Shown here piece after piece: positions 1-9,664 of a stretch of 24,962 bases of DNA. Made by a program: the position numbers and the translations under genes. Below the pieces are notes generated by a model. It had not been told where the DNA came from and did no database searches. It saw only the letters and a program-made list of their open reading frames with translations. Position 1 is the first letter of the stretch; each line of letters opens with the position of its first letter. Origin of the DNA: Brevibacillus sp. (GTDB lineage: Bacteria > Bacillota > Bacilli > Brevibacillales > Brevibacillaceae); assembly GCA_029240815.1 (NCBI GenBank), contig JARDZO010000121.1, positions 1 to 24,962 on the forward strand. Direction: 5' to 3'.

Positions 1-4
1 GCAT
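1..4 (-). CDS. Start codon of the next gene downstream of thrB (cut by window edge)
   Basis: On the minus strand an AGGAGA ribosome binding site (plus positions 12-17) is followed 7 nt later by an ATG at 4-2, 24 nt after the thrB stop. This looks like the first codon of another gene of the threonine operon. Only one codon is inside the window, so the product cannot be told. Confidence 0.45.
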
Positions 5-28
5 GGCGTTTCTCCTATCCACTATACT

Positions 29-958
29 CTATGTCTGATGGATTTCGACCTGTACGCCATGATCGTCCGGCTGTAGTATCATCACGCGGTACGAGATGCC
101 GTGCCCGTTCATCACCCTGTCGACAAATCTTTGCAATTGCTCACGCTGTGCATCTGTAGAGAAAAAGCACAAGATCGTCGGACCGGCACCACTCAACGCT
201 GCACCTAATGCTCCGTGGGCTGTTGCTCCGTCCAAGATGTCTTTTAGGCCAGGCACAAGCTCAGCGCGGTACGGCTGATGCAGCCGATCCCCCATCGCTT
301 GTCCCAACAGGTCCAGCCTGCCCTGTGCCAATGCGGCCACTAACAGACTGCTATGACCAACATTATATACAACATCCTGCTTACTGTACACCTGCGGCAA
401 GACGTTTCGCGCTTTTTCCGTAGATAACGGAAATTCGGGAATCACCGCAAGCGCCTGGAATCCAGCGGGCGGCGAGAGGCGAATGTACGGAATCGGTGCG
501 TCTGCGATTTCTGGCATCGTAGCCACAACGATCCCTCCGAACATGGATGCACCCACATTGTCAGGATGTCCTTCTAGCCTCGTCGCCATATCAAACAATT
601 GGTCTCGAGTAAATGGTTCACCCGCCAGCTGGTTCGCAGCGACCAATGCACCTACGATCGCAGCGGCACTGCTGCCAAGTCCACGCGTGAGAGGTGCGTC
701 GCTCGAGGCCCGAATCGCCAGCTCGGGTGTAGGCACGCCCGCCCTCTCAAATAATTGCGCCGCTACTTGATAGAGCAAGTTGCTTTTGTCGGAAGGAGTA
801 CCTTGCAGCTCTTTGCCAACCAGTTCAATCGTAGTCTGTTCACTCTGTTTCATTTCCACGACCGAATACAACTGGAAAGCCAGGCCCAGGGCATCAAACC
901 CTGGACCTAGATTCGCAGTACTGGCCGGAATGGTGACCCGGACAAGGTTTCCATTCAT
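29..958 (-). CDS. thrB: Homoserine kinase
   Basis: This is a GHMP-family kinase of 309 aa that phosphorylates homoserine to O-phosphohomoserine with ATP in the cytoplasm, the penultimate step of threonine synthesis. The N-terminus has the family signature [12 protein letters not shown] (residues 11-22), and the ATP-binding loop GLGSSAAA lies at residues 93-100. A C-terminal GHMP motif, [10 protein letters not shown], is also present. The length is normal for the family. Its ATG overlaps the thrC TGA by 4 nt (ATGA), so it should be translationally coupled to thrC. It is the last complete gene of the pheB-like-hom-thrC-thrB operon. Confidence 0.97.
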   Translation of the reverse strand: MNGNLVRVTIPASTANLGPGFDALGLAFQLYSVVEMKQSEQTTIELVGKELQGTPSDKSNLLYQVAAQLFERAGVPTPELAIRASSDAPLTRGLGSSAAAIVGALVAANQLAGEPFTRDQLFDMATRLEGHPDNVGASMFGGIVVATMPEIADAPIPYIRLSPPAGFQALAVIPEFPLSTEKARNVLPQVYSKQDVVYNVGHSSLLVAALAQGRLDLLGQAMGDRLHQPYRAELVPGLKDILDGATAHGALGAALSGAGPTILCFFSTDAQREQLQRFVDRVMNGHGISYRVMILQPDDHGVQVEIHQT

Positions 959-2037
959 GACCGCACTTCACTCCCTTTTTGGCTTACCAATGCCATTACA
1001 GCTGCACGTGTGGCAGGTACCGATCGAGGCTCTTCTCCCACCAGCTTGAGTGCGATATTCGGGTCCTTTAGACCGTTACCGGTAAGTACGCACGCTATCT
1101 TAGCGCCCTCTTGCAGCTTGCCCGCTGCTTTCAGCTTGATAATCCCCGCCAGCGATGCAGCGGAAGCGGGCTCACAGAATACGCCCTCGCTTTTTGCGAG
1201 CAATTGATAAGCGTGGAGAATTTCTTCATCCGTCACGCTGTCAATCAATCCATGTGATTCGCTGATCGCATTCAGAGCACCATCTTTGCTCGCAGGATTA
1301 CCGATTCGGATTGCCGTCGCGATCGTCTCCGGATTTGGAACCGTCTGCCCGTGAACCAGAGGAGCGGCTCCTGCTGCCTGGAATCCGTACATGCGCGGCA
1401 GATTCCTTGATTTTCCTGCTGCTTTGTATTCTTTAAAGCCTTTCCAGTACGCGGTGATGTTGCCCGCATTTCCTACTGGAATCGCAAGAATGTCAGGTGC
1501 GTCCCCCAATGCATCGCACACTTCGAAAGCCGCAGACTTTTGGCCTTCGATGCGGTACGGGTTCACCGAGTTAACGAGGGTAATTGGCTCATTCGCTGTT
1601 ATTTCCCGAACAATATTCAGCGCTTCATCAAAGTTCCCGTCGATGGCGATGACTTCTGCTCCATACGCAATCGCTTGGGCAAGCTTGCCCAGCGCTATAT
1701 TCCCGCTCGGAATCAGCACGATACAACGCAGTCCACAACGAGCTGCATATGCTGCTGCTGCTGCAGACGTGTTTCCGGTAGACGCACACATGATAGTCGT
1801 GCTGCCTTCCTCAACTGCTTTTGCAACTGCCATCACCATTCCACGGTCTTTGAACGAACCGGTTGGATTTAGCCCTTCGTATTTCACATACAGCTCAACG
1901 CCCAATTCCTTGGAGAGATTCGGAGCATGAATGAGCGGTGTATTCCCTTCATGCAGACTAACGAGCGGGGTTTTTTCTGTTACCGGGAGAAATTCCCTGT
2001 AACGCGCGATGATGCCTGATTGACGATCGTTACTCAT
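955..2037 (-). CDS. thrC: Threonine synthase
   Basis: A PLP-dependent lyase of 360 aa that converts O-phosphohomoserine to threonine and phosphate. The Schiff-base lysine is K63 in PTGSFKDRG, and the substrate motif LHEGNTPL lies near residue 28. [17 protein letters not shown] is the phosphate/PLP-contacting stretch, and [10 protein letters not shown] lies near the C-terminus. It is the short Bacillus-type enzyme without the N-terminal extension found in proteobacterial ThrC. Its start overlaps the hom stop by 4 nt and its stop overlaps the thrB start by 4 nt, so the three genes form a tightly coupled unit. Confidence 0.97.
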   Translation of the reverse strand: MSNDRQSGIIARYREFLPVTEKTPLVSLHEGNTPLIHAPNLSKELGVELYVKYEGLNPTGSFKDRGMVMAVAKAVEEGSTTIMCASTGNTSAAAAAYAARCGLRCIVLIPSGNIALGKLAQAIAYGAEVIAIDGNFDEALNIVREITANEPITLVNSVNPYRIEGQKSAAFEVCDALGDAPDILAIPVGNAGNITAYWKGFKEYKAAGKSRNLPRMYGFQAAGAAPLVHGQTVPNPETIATAIRIGNPASKDGALNAISESHGLIDSVTDEEILHAYQLLAKSEGVFCEPASAASLAGIIKLKAAGKLQEGAKIACVLTGNGLKDPNIALKLVGEEPRSVPATRAAVMALVSQKGSEVRS

Positions 2038-3338
2038 TTTTGGTCTCCCCCTTCCACACGGTAACAGCTTTTTACTTTGGTCACGATGTCCATTTGCTCC
2101 ATATAGGACAGTACCCCGTCCATGTCACTCTTCGAAGACAAATGAGTAATCATGATGATTTCAGCTTCTCCATTGTTGTTGTACGGCTGCTGGATCACCT
2201 GCTCCAGTGAAATGTTTTTGTCTGCCAGCAGTTGCGTGATTTGTGCGAGTACACCACGTTTGTCTGCGACGACAATGCGCAGAAAATATTTGGAAAGCTT
2301 TTGGCTGTCATTTTTGAGGATTTTTTCTTTGTAAGGTGCTACCATTCCACGGCCATTCACGCCGAGCTTTCTATTTTTTACCACAGTCACCAGGTCTGAG
2401 ACTACAGCCGTTGCAGTCGGCAGTTCCCCGGCTCCTGGGCCGTAAAACATTGTCTCTCCTACAGCTTCCCCGTGAACGTAAACGGCATTGAACACGCCAT
2501 TGACCGACGCCAGCGGGTGCGTTTTCGGAATCATGGTCGGCTGCACACTGACTTCGATCGCTTCATCATCGCGGCGGGCGAGCCCCAGTAGTTTGACTTC
2601 GTAGCCGAGTTGTTTGCCGTACGCAATATCTTCCTTGCTGACAGAACTAATCCCTTTTACATCGACATCTTCTAGCTTCATCGGAACACGGAAACCCAAC
2701 GTAGCCAAGATTGCCATTTTACGCGCAGCATCAAAGCCTTCGACATCAGAAGTCGGATTGGCTTCTGCGTAGCCCAGCTCTTGTGCTTCTTTCAGAACGT
2801 CAGCGTATTCAGCGCCTTCCTGACTCATTTTGCTCAAAATATAGTTGGTCGTGCCGTTGACGATCCCCATCATTTTCGTAATCCGATCTGAAGAAAAGCC
2901 TTCCACCAATGCACGAAGAATCGGAATGCCCCCCGCTACGCTCGCTTCGTAGAACACGTCACAGCCTTTATCTTGCGCCTTTTTCAAAATCTCTGCGCCA
3001 TGCAAGGCCATCAAATCTTTATTCGCGGTTACGACATGCTTACCGCGCTCCAATGCCCCGAGGATGAAATCTTTCGCCGGATTAATGCCCCCGATGACTT
3101 CCACGATTACTTCAATTTCAGGATCGTTCAAAAGCTCAGCTGGATCCGTCGTCAGCTTACCCTCCATGGAAGCTAGATTACGGGACTTCTCTGCATCCTG
3201 AACGAGGATTTTTGTTATTTCAATACCCAAGCCGGTCTGTTTTTGCAAGTCTTCCTGATGCACTTGGATAATTCTGACGACACCCGTACCTACTGTACCA
3301 AATCCCATTAACCCCAGCTTGATGATTTGCTTCTCCAT
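2034..3338 (-). CDS. hom: Homoserine dehydrogenase with C-terminal ACT domain
   Basis: A 434-aa enzyme that reduces aspartate semialdehyde to homoserine with NAD(P)H, the branch point towards threonine and methionine. The Rossmann loop GFGTVGTGV lies at residues 12-20. [11 protein letters not shown] and the lysine-containing [11 protein letters not shown] are the family's substrate and catalytic segments. The C-terminal 80 or so residues (from about [20 protein letters not shown]) form an ACT domain, the usual site of threonine feedback inhibition. No aspartokinase domain is fused. A strong AGGAGG site precedes the ATG, 26 nt after the upstream ACT-protein gene. Confidence 0.97.
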   Translation of the reverse strand: MEKQIIKLGLMGFGTVGTGVVRIIQVHQEDLQKQTGLGIEITKILVQDAEKSRNLASMEGKLTTDPAELLNDPEIEVIVEVIGGINPAKDFILGALERGKHVVTANKDLMALHGAEILKKAQDKGCDVFYEASVAGGIPILRALVEGFSSDRITKMMGIVNGTTNYILSKMSQEGAEYADVLKEAQELGYAEANPTSDVEGFDAARKMAILATLGFRVPMKLEDVDVKGISSVSKEDIAYGKQLGYEVKLLGLARRDDEAIEVSVQPTMIPKTHPLASVNGVFNAVYVHGEAVGETMFYGPGAGELPTATAVVSDLVTVVKNRKLGVNGRGMVAPYKEKILKNDSQKLSKYFLRIVVADKRGVLAQITQLLADKNISLEQVIQQPYNNNGEAEIIMITHLSSKSDMDGVLSYMEQMDIVTKVKSCYRVEGGDQK

Positions 3339-3364
3339 GTTATCTCTCTCCTCCTGCCGCTTTT

Positions 3365-3808
3365 CTACCCTCTACCCACGATCATCGCTTTGCGTACGCC
3401 GGGTATTTGTTGCAAGCCATCCAAAAATTCCGTACTAGATACCTTCATATGCGCCATATCGACTGACATGGAGACTGTAGCGATTCCTTGCAACGGAATG
3501 GTTTGATTGATGGTTAATACGTTTCCACCCTGATCCGCCATGTACGTCAGCACTCTGGAAAGATAACCGGACGTATGCTCTAGTGCAAAGGTGATGGTCA
3601 TGATCGTTTCGCTCATCATGGAGTTGAATGGAAAAATGCCATCCTTGTACTTGTAAAAAGCACTCCGGCTCAACCCTACCCGATCGACAGCTTCATTTAC
3701 CGTATCCACTTCGCCGGACTCCAACATTTTTTTAGCTTCAATCGTCTTGACGATCGATTCTGGCAGGATGTCGGATCGAATCAAAAAAAACTTTTCTTCC
3801 CGTCTCAT
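3365..3808 (-). CDS. pheB: PheB/ThrR-type regulator (helix-turn-helix plus ACT domain, UPF0735)
   Basis: This 147-aa protein matches B. subtilis PheB along its length: an N-terminal FLIRSDILPESIVKTIEAKK segment, then a helix-turn-helix-like stretch (TVNEAVDRVGLSRSAFYKYK, about residues 36-55), then a C-terminal ACT domain (about 67-147) containing NQTIPLQGIATVSMS. In B. subtilis pheB follows obg; I recall the same protein being described there as ThrR, a repressor of threonine genes, but cannot check that here. In this genome it is the promoter-proximal gene of hom-thrC-thrB, which fits a local, possibly autoregulating, amino-acid-sensing repressor. Start: ATG at 3808 with AGGAGG at 3817-3822. 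Confidence 0.85.
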   Translation of the reverse strand: MRREEKFFLIRSDILPESIVKTIEAKKMLESGEVDTVNEAVDRVGLSRSAFYKYKDGIFPFNSMMSETIMTITFALEHTSGYLSRVLTYMADQGGNVLTINQTIPLQGIATVSMSVDMAHMKVSSTEFLDGLQQIPGVRKAMIVGRG

Positions 3809-3853
3809 CCGTCGTGTCCTCCTGAGAAAAACAGTTGTTTCTTCATAGAGGAC

Positions 3854-3882
3854 ATTATAACCTTTTCATCTTCATGTGACAA
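3854..3882 (-). promoter_or_regulatory. SigA promoter of the threonine operon
   Basis: On the minus strand TTGTCA (plus 3877-3882) and a perfect TATAAT (3854-3859) are separated by 17 nt. Transcription should start near 3847, leaving a leader of about 40 nt. That is too short for a T-box or riboswitch, so control is more likely by a DNA-binding protein. Confidence 0.85.
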
Positions 3883-3996
3883 TCCTTGTTCGCCAATTTT
3901 TTTCATGGAACCACATTCAGTTCACTTGTGCTTACATGACAACGACCCACTACGTAAAGAATAGAAACGATTTACACCACAGGAGGTGACAATCAA

Positions 3997-4149
3997 ATGG
4001 CTGGAAGAGGGAAAACAGACAAATCGGAGCGCCGCAACAATCACCCTCCGGGAAAACCTAGCGACCTTGATCAATTTGGCGCTGAGACTAAGGGTAAAAA
4101 AATGGCGCAATCTCCGAATATTGTAGAAGACCCGAGTGGAAACGGGTAA
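3997..4149 (+). CDS. Small hydrophilic protein, 50 aa, unknown function
   Basis: An AGGAGGTGA ribosome binding site (3981-3989) lies 7 nt before an ATG at 3997, and the frame runs 50 codons to TAA at 4147. The protein is very polar and lysine/glycine/proline-rich (MAGRGKTDKSERRNNHPPGK at the start, later KGKKMAQSPNIVEDPSGNG), with no hydrophobic or membrane segment. It ends 12 nt before a strong hairpin terminator, so it has the complete signals of a real gene. The composition resembles minor small acid-soluble spore proteins such as SspN, but I cannot make a firm match. It is one of only two convincing complete plus-strand genes in the window. Confidence 0.75.
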   Translation: MAGRGKTDKSERRNNHPPGKPSDLDQFGAETKGKKMAQSPNIVEDPSGNG

Positions 4150-4161
4150 ACGGCAACACAA

Positions 4162-4189
4162 AAAACCCGGGAATGATCTCCCGGGTTTT
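4162..4189. terminator. Bidirectional intrinsic terminator between the 50-aa gene and ndh
   Basis: Perfect 11-bp stem AAAACCCGGGA (4162-4172) with TCCCGGGTTTT (4179-4189) and a 6-nt loop. T-runs at the ends of both strands let it serve the convergent 50-aa gene and ndh. Confidence 0.92.
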
Positions 4190-4202
4190 GCCATTATTGC
4201 TA

Positions 4203-5381
4203 TTAATATGCCAAAGAGGACAGTCCGTTGATGTGCGACAGGTAACGAACGTTACTTGCTTCTTTCATCAGAGATGCAGGCAAGCCTTTCAGCTTGATTT
4301 GGCTAGCACCAATGGTACCGATCGCATCTTTACGACCCAAGCTTCCGAGTGTACCGGAGAAAACAGGTACAAAGCTTTCCATTTTAGAACCGTTGAAATG
4401 TGCAAAGAGGTTGTAACCAACCACTTCACCCATTTGCCAAGCCAACTGAGCAGTTGGAGGATATGGACGACCTTCTGGGCCCATAACTACTGCGCTGTCA
4501 CCAGCCAAGAATACTTCTGGATGAGAAGTGGATTGCAGGAACTCCGTAACAGTCGCGCGTCCGCGGTTTACTTCTACGCCGGACTCAGCAACAACGTGGT
4601 TTCCTTGAACGCCACCAGTCCATACCATGGTTTTGGTTTCGATGGTGTTGCCATCTTTCAGGAATACAGTGGTTTCTTTCATTTCAGTTACAGGTACACC
4701 TGTCAGGAATGTTACGCCACGTTTTTCCAAGCTTGTTTTTGCACGCTCAACCAGCTCAGGCGCAAAACCAGCCAGGATGGAAGGACCCGCTTCTACACAG
4801 TATATCGAAACATCAGCGAAATCTACGCCATGCTTGTGGCACAGACCTGGCAGCATGTCCGCAAATTCCCCAACCAGTTCGATGCCAGTCAGACCGCCAC
4901 CACCGACAACGAAAGTAGCATCTGCTTTGTTTTTGCTTTCTTTGTACGCTACAATGCGCTCTTCGATGTGCGCGCGCAGACGGTTTGCTTCTTCAACGGA
5001 TTTCAGCGTGAAGCTGAACTCTTGCAGACCTGGGATACCAAAGAACGCGGTTTCACTGCCCAGTGCAACTACCAGCGCGTCATATTTAATGGATTCGCCG
5101 CTAGCCAGAGTAACGCGTTGGGAATCCAGACCAATTTTTTCTACCGTGTCGATGACAAGGTTAATGTCTTTTCCACGCAGCAGTCTCTCCAAAGGTAGTG
5201 CCACGTTTTGCTCAGCCAGGTTACCTACTGCCAAGCGGTGCAGCTCAGTGATGATTTGGTGAGAAGGAAAACGGTTTACAACCGTGATGGTAGCTTCTTC
5301 AGCTGTCATGTATTTGCGTGCGGTCAATGCGCTTAAGAGTCCGCCGTAACCGCCGCCTAGAATCAAAATATGCTTCGCCAT
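4203..5381 (-). CDS. ndh: Type II NADH dehydrogenase (NDH-2)
   Basis: A 392-aa flavoprotein that oxidises NADH and passes electrons to menaquinone at the inner face of the membrane without pumping protons. The N-terminal FAD loop is GGGYGG (9-14). A second dinucleotide loop, VGGGGLTGIELVGE, binds NADH. FLAGDSAVV contacts FAD, and the quinone-site signature PPTAQLAWQMG is intact. Length and sequence correspond closely to B. subtilis Ndh (YjlD), including the C-terminal segment LPASLMKEASNVRYL. It lies 39 nt behind the DUF1641 gene, reproducing the yjlC-ndh pair of B. subtilis, and has a GGAGG site before its ATG. Two Rex-like sites upstream of the pair suggest control by the NADH/NAD+ ratio. 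Confidence 0.93.
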   Translation of the reverse strand: MAKHILILGGGYGGLLSALTARKYMTAEEATITVVNRFPSHQIITELHRLAVGNLAEQNVALPLERLLRGKDINLVIDTVEKIGLDSQRVTLASGESIKYDALVVALGSETAFFGIPGLQEFSFTLKSVEEANRLRAHIEERIVAYKESKNKADATFVVGGGGLTGIELVGEFADMLPGLCHKHGVDFADVSIYCVEAGPSILAGFAPELVERAKTSLEKRGVTFLTGVPVTEMKETTVFLKDGNTIETKTMVWTGGVQGNHVVAESGVEVNRGRATVTEFLQSTSHPEVFLAGDSAVVMGPEGRPYPPTAQLAWQMGEVVGYNLFAHFNGSKMESFVPVFSGTLGSLGRKDAIGTIGASQIKLKGLPASLMKEASNVRYLSHINGLSSLAY

Positions 5382-5420
5382 GCGTAGGTCCTCCGTCCTT
5401 GTCTTTCGTTCGTTATGTGT

Positions 5421-5861
5421 TTAGCGTTTTTGTTGCCCACGCTCAGCTAATACTTCCAGGAATGCTTGAGCAAAACGCAAGGATTTTTGTACTTGCGGAT
5501 CTTTCAGCATTTTGAGCATGCCAAACAAACCAATGGTTGACGATTCAACATGCGAACGGTCGTTGGCCTCGATTGCTGCTTGCGCGATGCCTTTTGCTTT
5601 GTCTTGGATCGGCTTTACGAACTCTTCCATGCCGCCCTTCAAGTCGTCGATCAGGACATGATCATTCGCTACGGTTTGTACCAGATCGTACGTCTTGGTC
5701 AGGATCGTTGTCATTTCTGCCAGTTTGGGCAAGTTTGCCACCAATACAGTTAACGATTCTTGGATTTCCGGTTTCATCAACTGATCGAGCACATCCATTT
5801 GCTCTGGTGCCAAAGTCGATGTGCTAGCTACTTCAGCTTGTTGCGTAGTTGTTTGTGACAT
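5421..5861 (-). CDS. yjlC: DUF1641 protein, YjlC-like partner of NDH-2
   Basis: A 146-aa soluble protein with a polar Ser/Thr/Gln-rich start and then an all-helical DUF1641 region (MDVLDQLMKPEIQESLTVLV onward). The C-terminal part, STIGLFGMLKMLKDPQVQKS, is the family's typical signature. The biochemical role is not established; gene pairing with NDH-2 here and in B. subtilis suggests a function tied to respiratory NADH oxidation. It has an AAGGAGG ribosome site and is the first gene of the operon, downstream of the Rex-like sites. Confidence 0.85.
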   Translation of the reverse strand: MSQTTTQQAEVASTSTLAPEQMDVLDQLMKPEIQESLTVLVANLPKLAEMTTILTKTYDLVQTVANDHVLIDDLKGGMEEFVKPIQDKAKGIAQAAIEANDRSHVESSTIGLFGMLKMLKDPQVQKSLRFAQAFLEVLAERGQQKR

Positions 5862-5965
5862 AGAAAAACGTCCTCCTTTGCATTGGAATAGAGGCCTGAG
5901 TTTCTCGTTGCCTGTTCATCCGAGTGACGGCCGATATTCACCCTGTATCCGATAGTCTAACCTAT

Positions 5966-5983
5966 TTGTAATATTTTTCACAA
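5966..5983 (-). promoter_or_regulatory. Rex-like operator 1 and candidate promoter of yjlC-ndh
   Basis: The minus strand has TTGTGAAAAATATTACAA, matching 12 of the 14 fixed positions of the Rex site TTGTGAA-N4-TTCACAA with the correct 18-bp spacing. Its first half doubles as a possible -35 (TTGTGA, 5978-5983), with TAGACT (5954-5959) 18 nt away as a weak -10. An alternative -10, TATACT (plus 5989-5994), lies between the two Rex-like sites but lacks a good -35. B. subtilis yjlC-ndh is a known Rex target. Confidence 0.65.
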
Positions 5984-6013
5984 AGTGCAGTATACAAACG
6001 GATGGAATCATCA

Positions 6014-6031
6014 ACGTGCAATATTTCACAA
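6014..6031 (-). promoter_or_regulatory. Rex-like operator 2
   Basis: The minus strand has TTGTGAAATATTGCACGT. The left half-site is perfect and the right half is degenerate, giving 11 of 14 fixed positions of the Rex consensus. It begins 48 bp from the first site. Confidence 0.5.
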
Positions 6032-6122
6032 GTTGATATATCAGGATAATTGCACATTCGAACAGGCACGATTAAGAGCTCTATGCCTATACTATATACC
6101 TTCTTCACAAGAACATCAAAGG

Positions 6123-6150
6123 AAAAAAACCGCTTCTCAGGAAGAAGCGG
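6123..6150 (-). terminator. Intrinsic terminator overlapping the end of the PilZ-like gene
   Basis: Minus-strand stem CCGCTTCT/AGAAGCGG (plus arms 6130-6137 and 6143-6150) with a 5-nt loop, followed by seven U residues (6129-6123). The stem starts inside the last codons of the PilZ-like gene and spans its TGA, so it marks the end of the spo0B-obg-PilZ transcript. Confidence 0.88.
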
Positions 6151-6802
6151 TTGCGGACAGCTTTTTATAGTAATCTTTGATGAGTTGATGATGCTTATCG
6201 TGAATATCCGTAAAAATTAGTTCAATGACCGCCTGTGTGTCCTCAAAAGTCTTTTCGACTACCTTGGCCATCCCCACGACCTCCAAGTGCAGCTGGGGAA
6301 TCACAAAGGACAAATGCAGAAAATCTCCTTTTGATACATACCCATCTGTACGGAGCATGAGGCGGGTAGGCGAGAACTTGAGCAGTACTGCCTCTCCCTG
6401 TTCCTCTATCGGTCTTGCTCCCATGACTTTATAGGGAACCTTGACCAGCGCATCCGGCGAAAGAAGGCCACGCTTTGCATTTGAAACAATCTCCACGCCG
6501 ATCGCAATCGGAATCAGTGCCAGTAGCTTGATCGGCCACAATATCTGTTCCTGGACCACTTCCAGATCAATGGTGTTTATCGCCGACTCTGTCTCCCATC
6601 TAATACGGACAGTCGAGCCGATCAATTCGGTCTTTGCCTCTGCCTTTACCTCGGTAGAAACGACGAGGTATCCACTTTTGACATGTTCCACCATCACTTG
6701 AACCGGAGTCTTTACTTGCTTAGAGATCATCATCGGCAATACGGCACCGCGCTGGAGCCGTTTATCCGTCATAAAGGGATTAAGAGATGGAACATCTGTC
6801 AT
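6137..6802 (-). CDS. YcgR/YpfA-like protein with degenerate PilZ domain
   Basis: A 221-aa soluble protein. The N-terminal half (about 20-110) looks like the YcgR-N beta domain: GSTVRIRWE followed by short strands. The C-terminal half looks like a PilZ barrel ending in a helix (ELIFTDIHDKHHQLIKDYYK). Canonical PilZ domains bind c-di-GMP through RxxxR and a later (D/N)xSxxG. Here the corresponding places read VPYKVMGARP and KFSPTRL, so the binding residues are not evident. The start was taken as ATG at 6802, preceded by GGAGTGA at good spacing; a GTG at 6814 overlapping the obg stop has no ribosome site. The family call is moderate and the ligand unknown. Confidence 0.6.
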   Translation of the reverse strand: MTDVPSLNPFMTDKRLQRGAVLPMMISKQVKTPVQVMVEHVKSGYLVVSTEVKAEAKTELIGSTVRIRWETESAINTIDLEVVQEQILWPIKLLALIPIAIGVEIVSNAKRGLLSPDALVKVPYKVMGARPIEEQGEAVLLKFSPTRLMLRTDGYVSKGDFLHLSFVIPQLHLEVVGMAKVVEKTFEDTQAVIELIFTDIHDKHHQLIKDYYKKLSATASS

Positions 6803-6810
6803 GGTCTTCG

Positions 6811-8710
<1,900 letters not shown>

Positions 8711-8748
8711 CTCATTCACCCAAGTCGATAAGATTTCTTTTCTGTCCT

Positions 8749-8757
8749 ATTGTACCA
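8749..8757 (-). promoter_or_regulatory. Extended -10 promoter for spo0B-obg
   Basis: The minus strand has TGGTACAAT (TGn plus TACAAT; hexamer at plus 8749-8754), about 40 nt upstream of the spo0B ATG. The -35 region is poor, as is common with extended -10 promoters. A separate promoter is needed because a strong terminator ends the rplU-prp-rpmA transcript upstream. Confidence 0.55.
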
Positions 8758-8929
8758 CAAAAGAGAACGCTAGAAATTAGAAAACTTGGATACGCATACT
8801 ACCTTTTCACGCTACTCAATTGTCCTGATACTTTCATCATTGACCATGTTTTCAAACAAACTTGAATAAGAAATACGCGGGAAATACACCCACTTCCTTT
8901 TTTCCACTCGGTCAGACTGTCGTGCAGGA

Positions 8930-9590
8930 GAGGAAAAAGGGGAAAACGCTCCAGCTTCATAGGAACACCTACTGGGGGTCATCCCTGTCCGGCGCCAGGG
9001 AAAAAACGAAACCGCGTCCAAAGTAGCCGTCTCCGGGAGTTTCTCAGAGGTGGACGCTAAAAAGCGTGTTTCGTTTTTTCCCTTGCGCCTCGGTCGGTAT
9101 TCCAAAGATCTTCCGCTTATTTCCCCTTTTTCCTCAGCCAGCTTTGGGTCTCCCACGTACCTCTACTTGGAAGCCTTCCAAGGAGTTTCTTTGAGAAAAA
9201 ACCTTCGTGGGACAATGCCTAAGAAGAACGAAAACTTGGTTCTCCTTATTCAATTGCTCCCTTGAACCTCGGAATACATGGTAACTAGAAACCACAACAG
9301 CTCGCAGGAGAAGCAGGTTTCCAGGCGGAGAGACTCCGGAACCCTACTTAGCGGAACAACGAATTCACGGGAACCAGAAGCGGTACCTCTGAGTTCACTG
9401 CGGAGCGGCTACTACTTTACCGCTTCCCCGTGAATCTTTGTGGAGCGGACAGTCTATACTCCTTGGCGGGGTGTAAACGGGGCCCCGCCGAACGCGAGCG
9501 ATAACTTGTGTTCGGTGGGTAAAGACCGGAGCGTAGATCGGAAACCTGCTTCTCCCACCCCAGCTATGTTGATAAGCTCATCTTTTTTTC
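8930..9590. ncRNA. Large structured noncoding RNA candidate (about 650 nt), class unknown
   Basis: The interval between rpmA and spo0B has no credible protein gene but dense base pairing. Perfect 16-bp long-range helices: 8930-8945/9120-9135, 8997-9012/9068-9083 (extended after one mismatch by 8991-8995/9085-9089) and 9307-9322/9540-9555. Nested helices include 9014-9020/9051-9057, 8949-8954/8972-8977, 9151-9157/9206-9212, 9166-9172/9176-9182, 9326-9330/9334-9338, 9363-9371/9427-9435, 9377-9385/9418-9426, 9465-9471/9483-9489 and 9488-9498/9505-9515. The fold is two large closed domains plus a linker of small hairpins. Strand is uncertain. G-U pairs in 9488-9515 and at 8950-8976 favour plus, while extensions of the 9307-9555 helix favour minus. 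On plus, a weak promoter (TTTTCA 8804-8809, 17 nt, GATACT 8827-8832) and a hairpin with a T7 run (9583-9589) would bracket it. I could not match it to RNase P, tmRNA, 6S, or group I or II introns. Confidence 0.65.
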
Positions 9591-9621
9591 CAAGGAATTT
9601 ATACTTTCTGATTCAGTAAAA

Positions 9622-9653
9622 AAGAAAACCCAGCAACAAGGCTGGGTTTTCTT
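9622..9653. terminator. Strong bidirectional terminator after rpmA
   Basis: Perfect 13-bp stem (9622-9634 with 9641-9653, core AAAACCCAGC/GCTGGGTTTT) and a 6-nt loop. There is a T-rich tail on the minus strand and TTTTCTTC on the plus strand. It ends the rplU-prp-rpmA transcript and would also stop plus-strand transcription from the structured-RNA region. Confidence 0.92.
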
Positions 9654-9664
9654 CATTCCGCTAT

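Noticed and set aside
4173..5198. 341-aa plus-strand open frame opposite ndh
   Set aside because: It is fully antisense to a clearly conserved NDH-2 gene, with no ribosome site and no family similarity.
5985..6170. 61-aa plus-strand open frame before the PilZ terminator
   Set aside because: It lies over the Rex-like sites and the terminator stem, without a ribosome site.
8812..9156. 114-aa minus-strand open frame in the rpmA-spo0B interval
   Set aside because: It lies across the long complementary arms of the structured region, has no ribosome site and has an incoherent composition. It looks like a by-product of the helices.
8885..9600. Group I or group II intron, RNase P RNA, tmRNA or 6S RNA
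   Set aside because: No domain V-like hairpin, group I P7 core, RNase P conserved blocks, tmRNA tag frame or 6S bubble could be found on either strand. The size and multi-domain pairing also differ.
8885..9600. Naming the structured region OLE, ROOL or GOLLD
   Set aside because: Only the size and ornateness are similar. I could not verify conserved sequence, and no OLE-associated protein gene is in the window.
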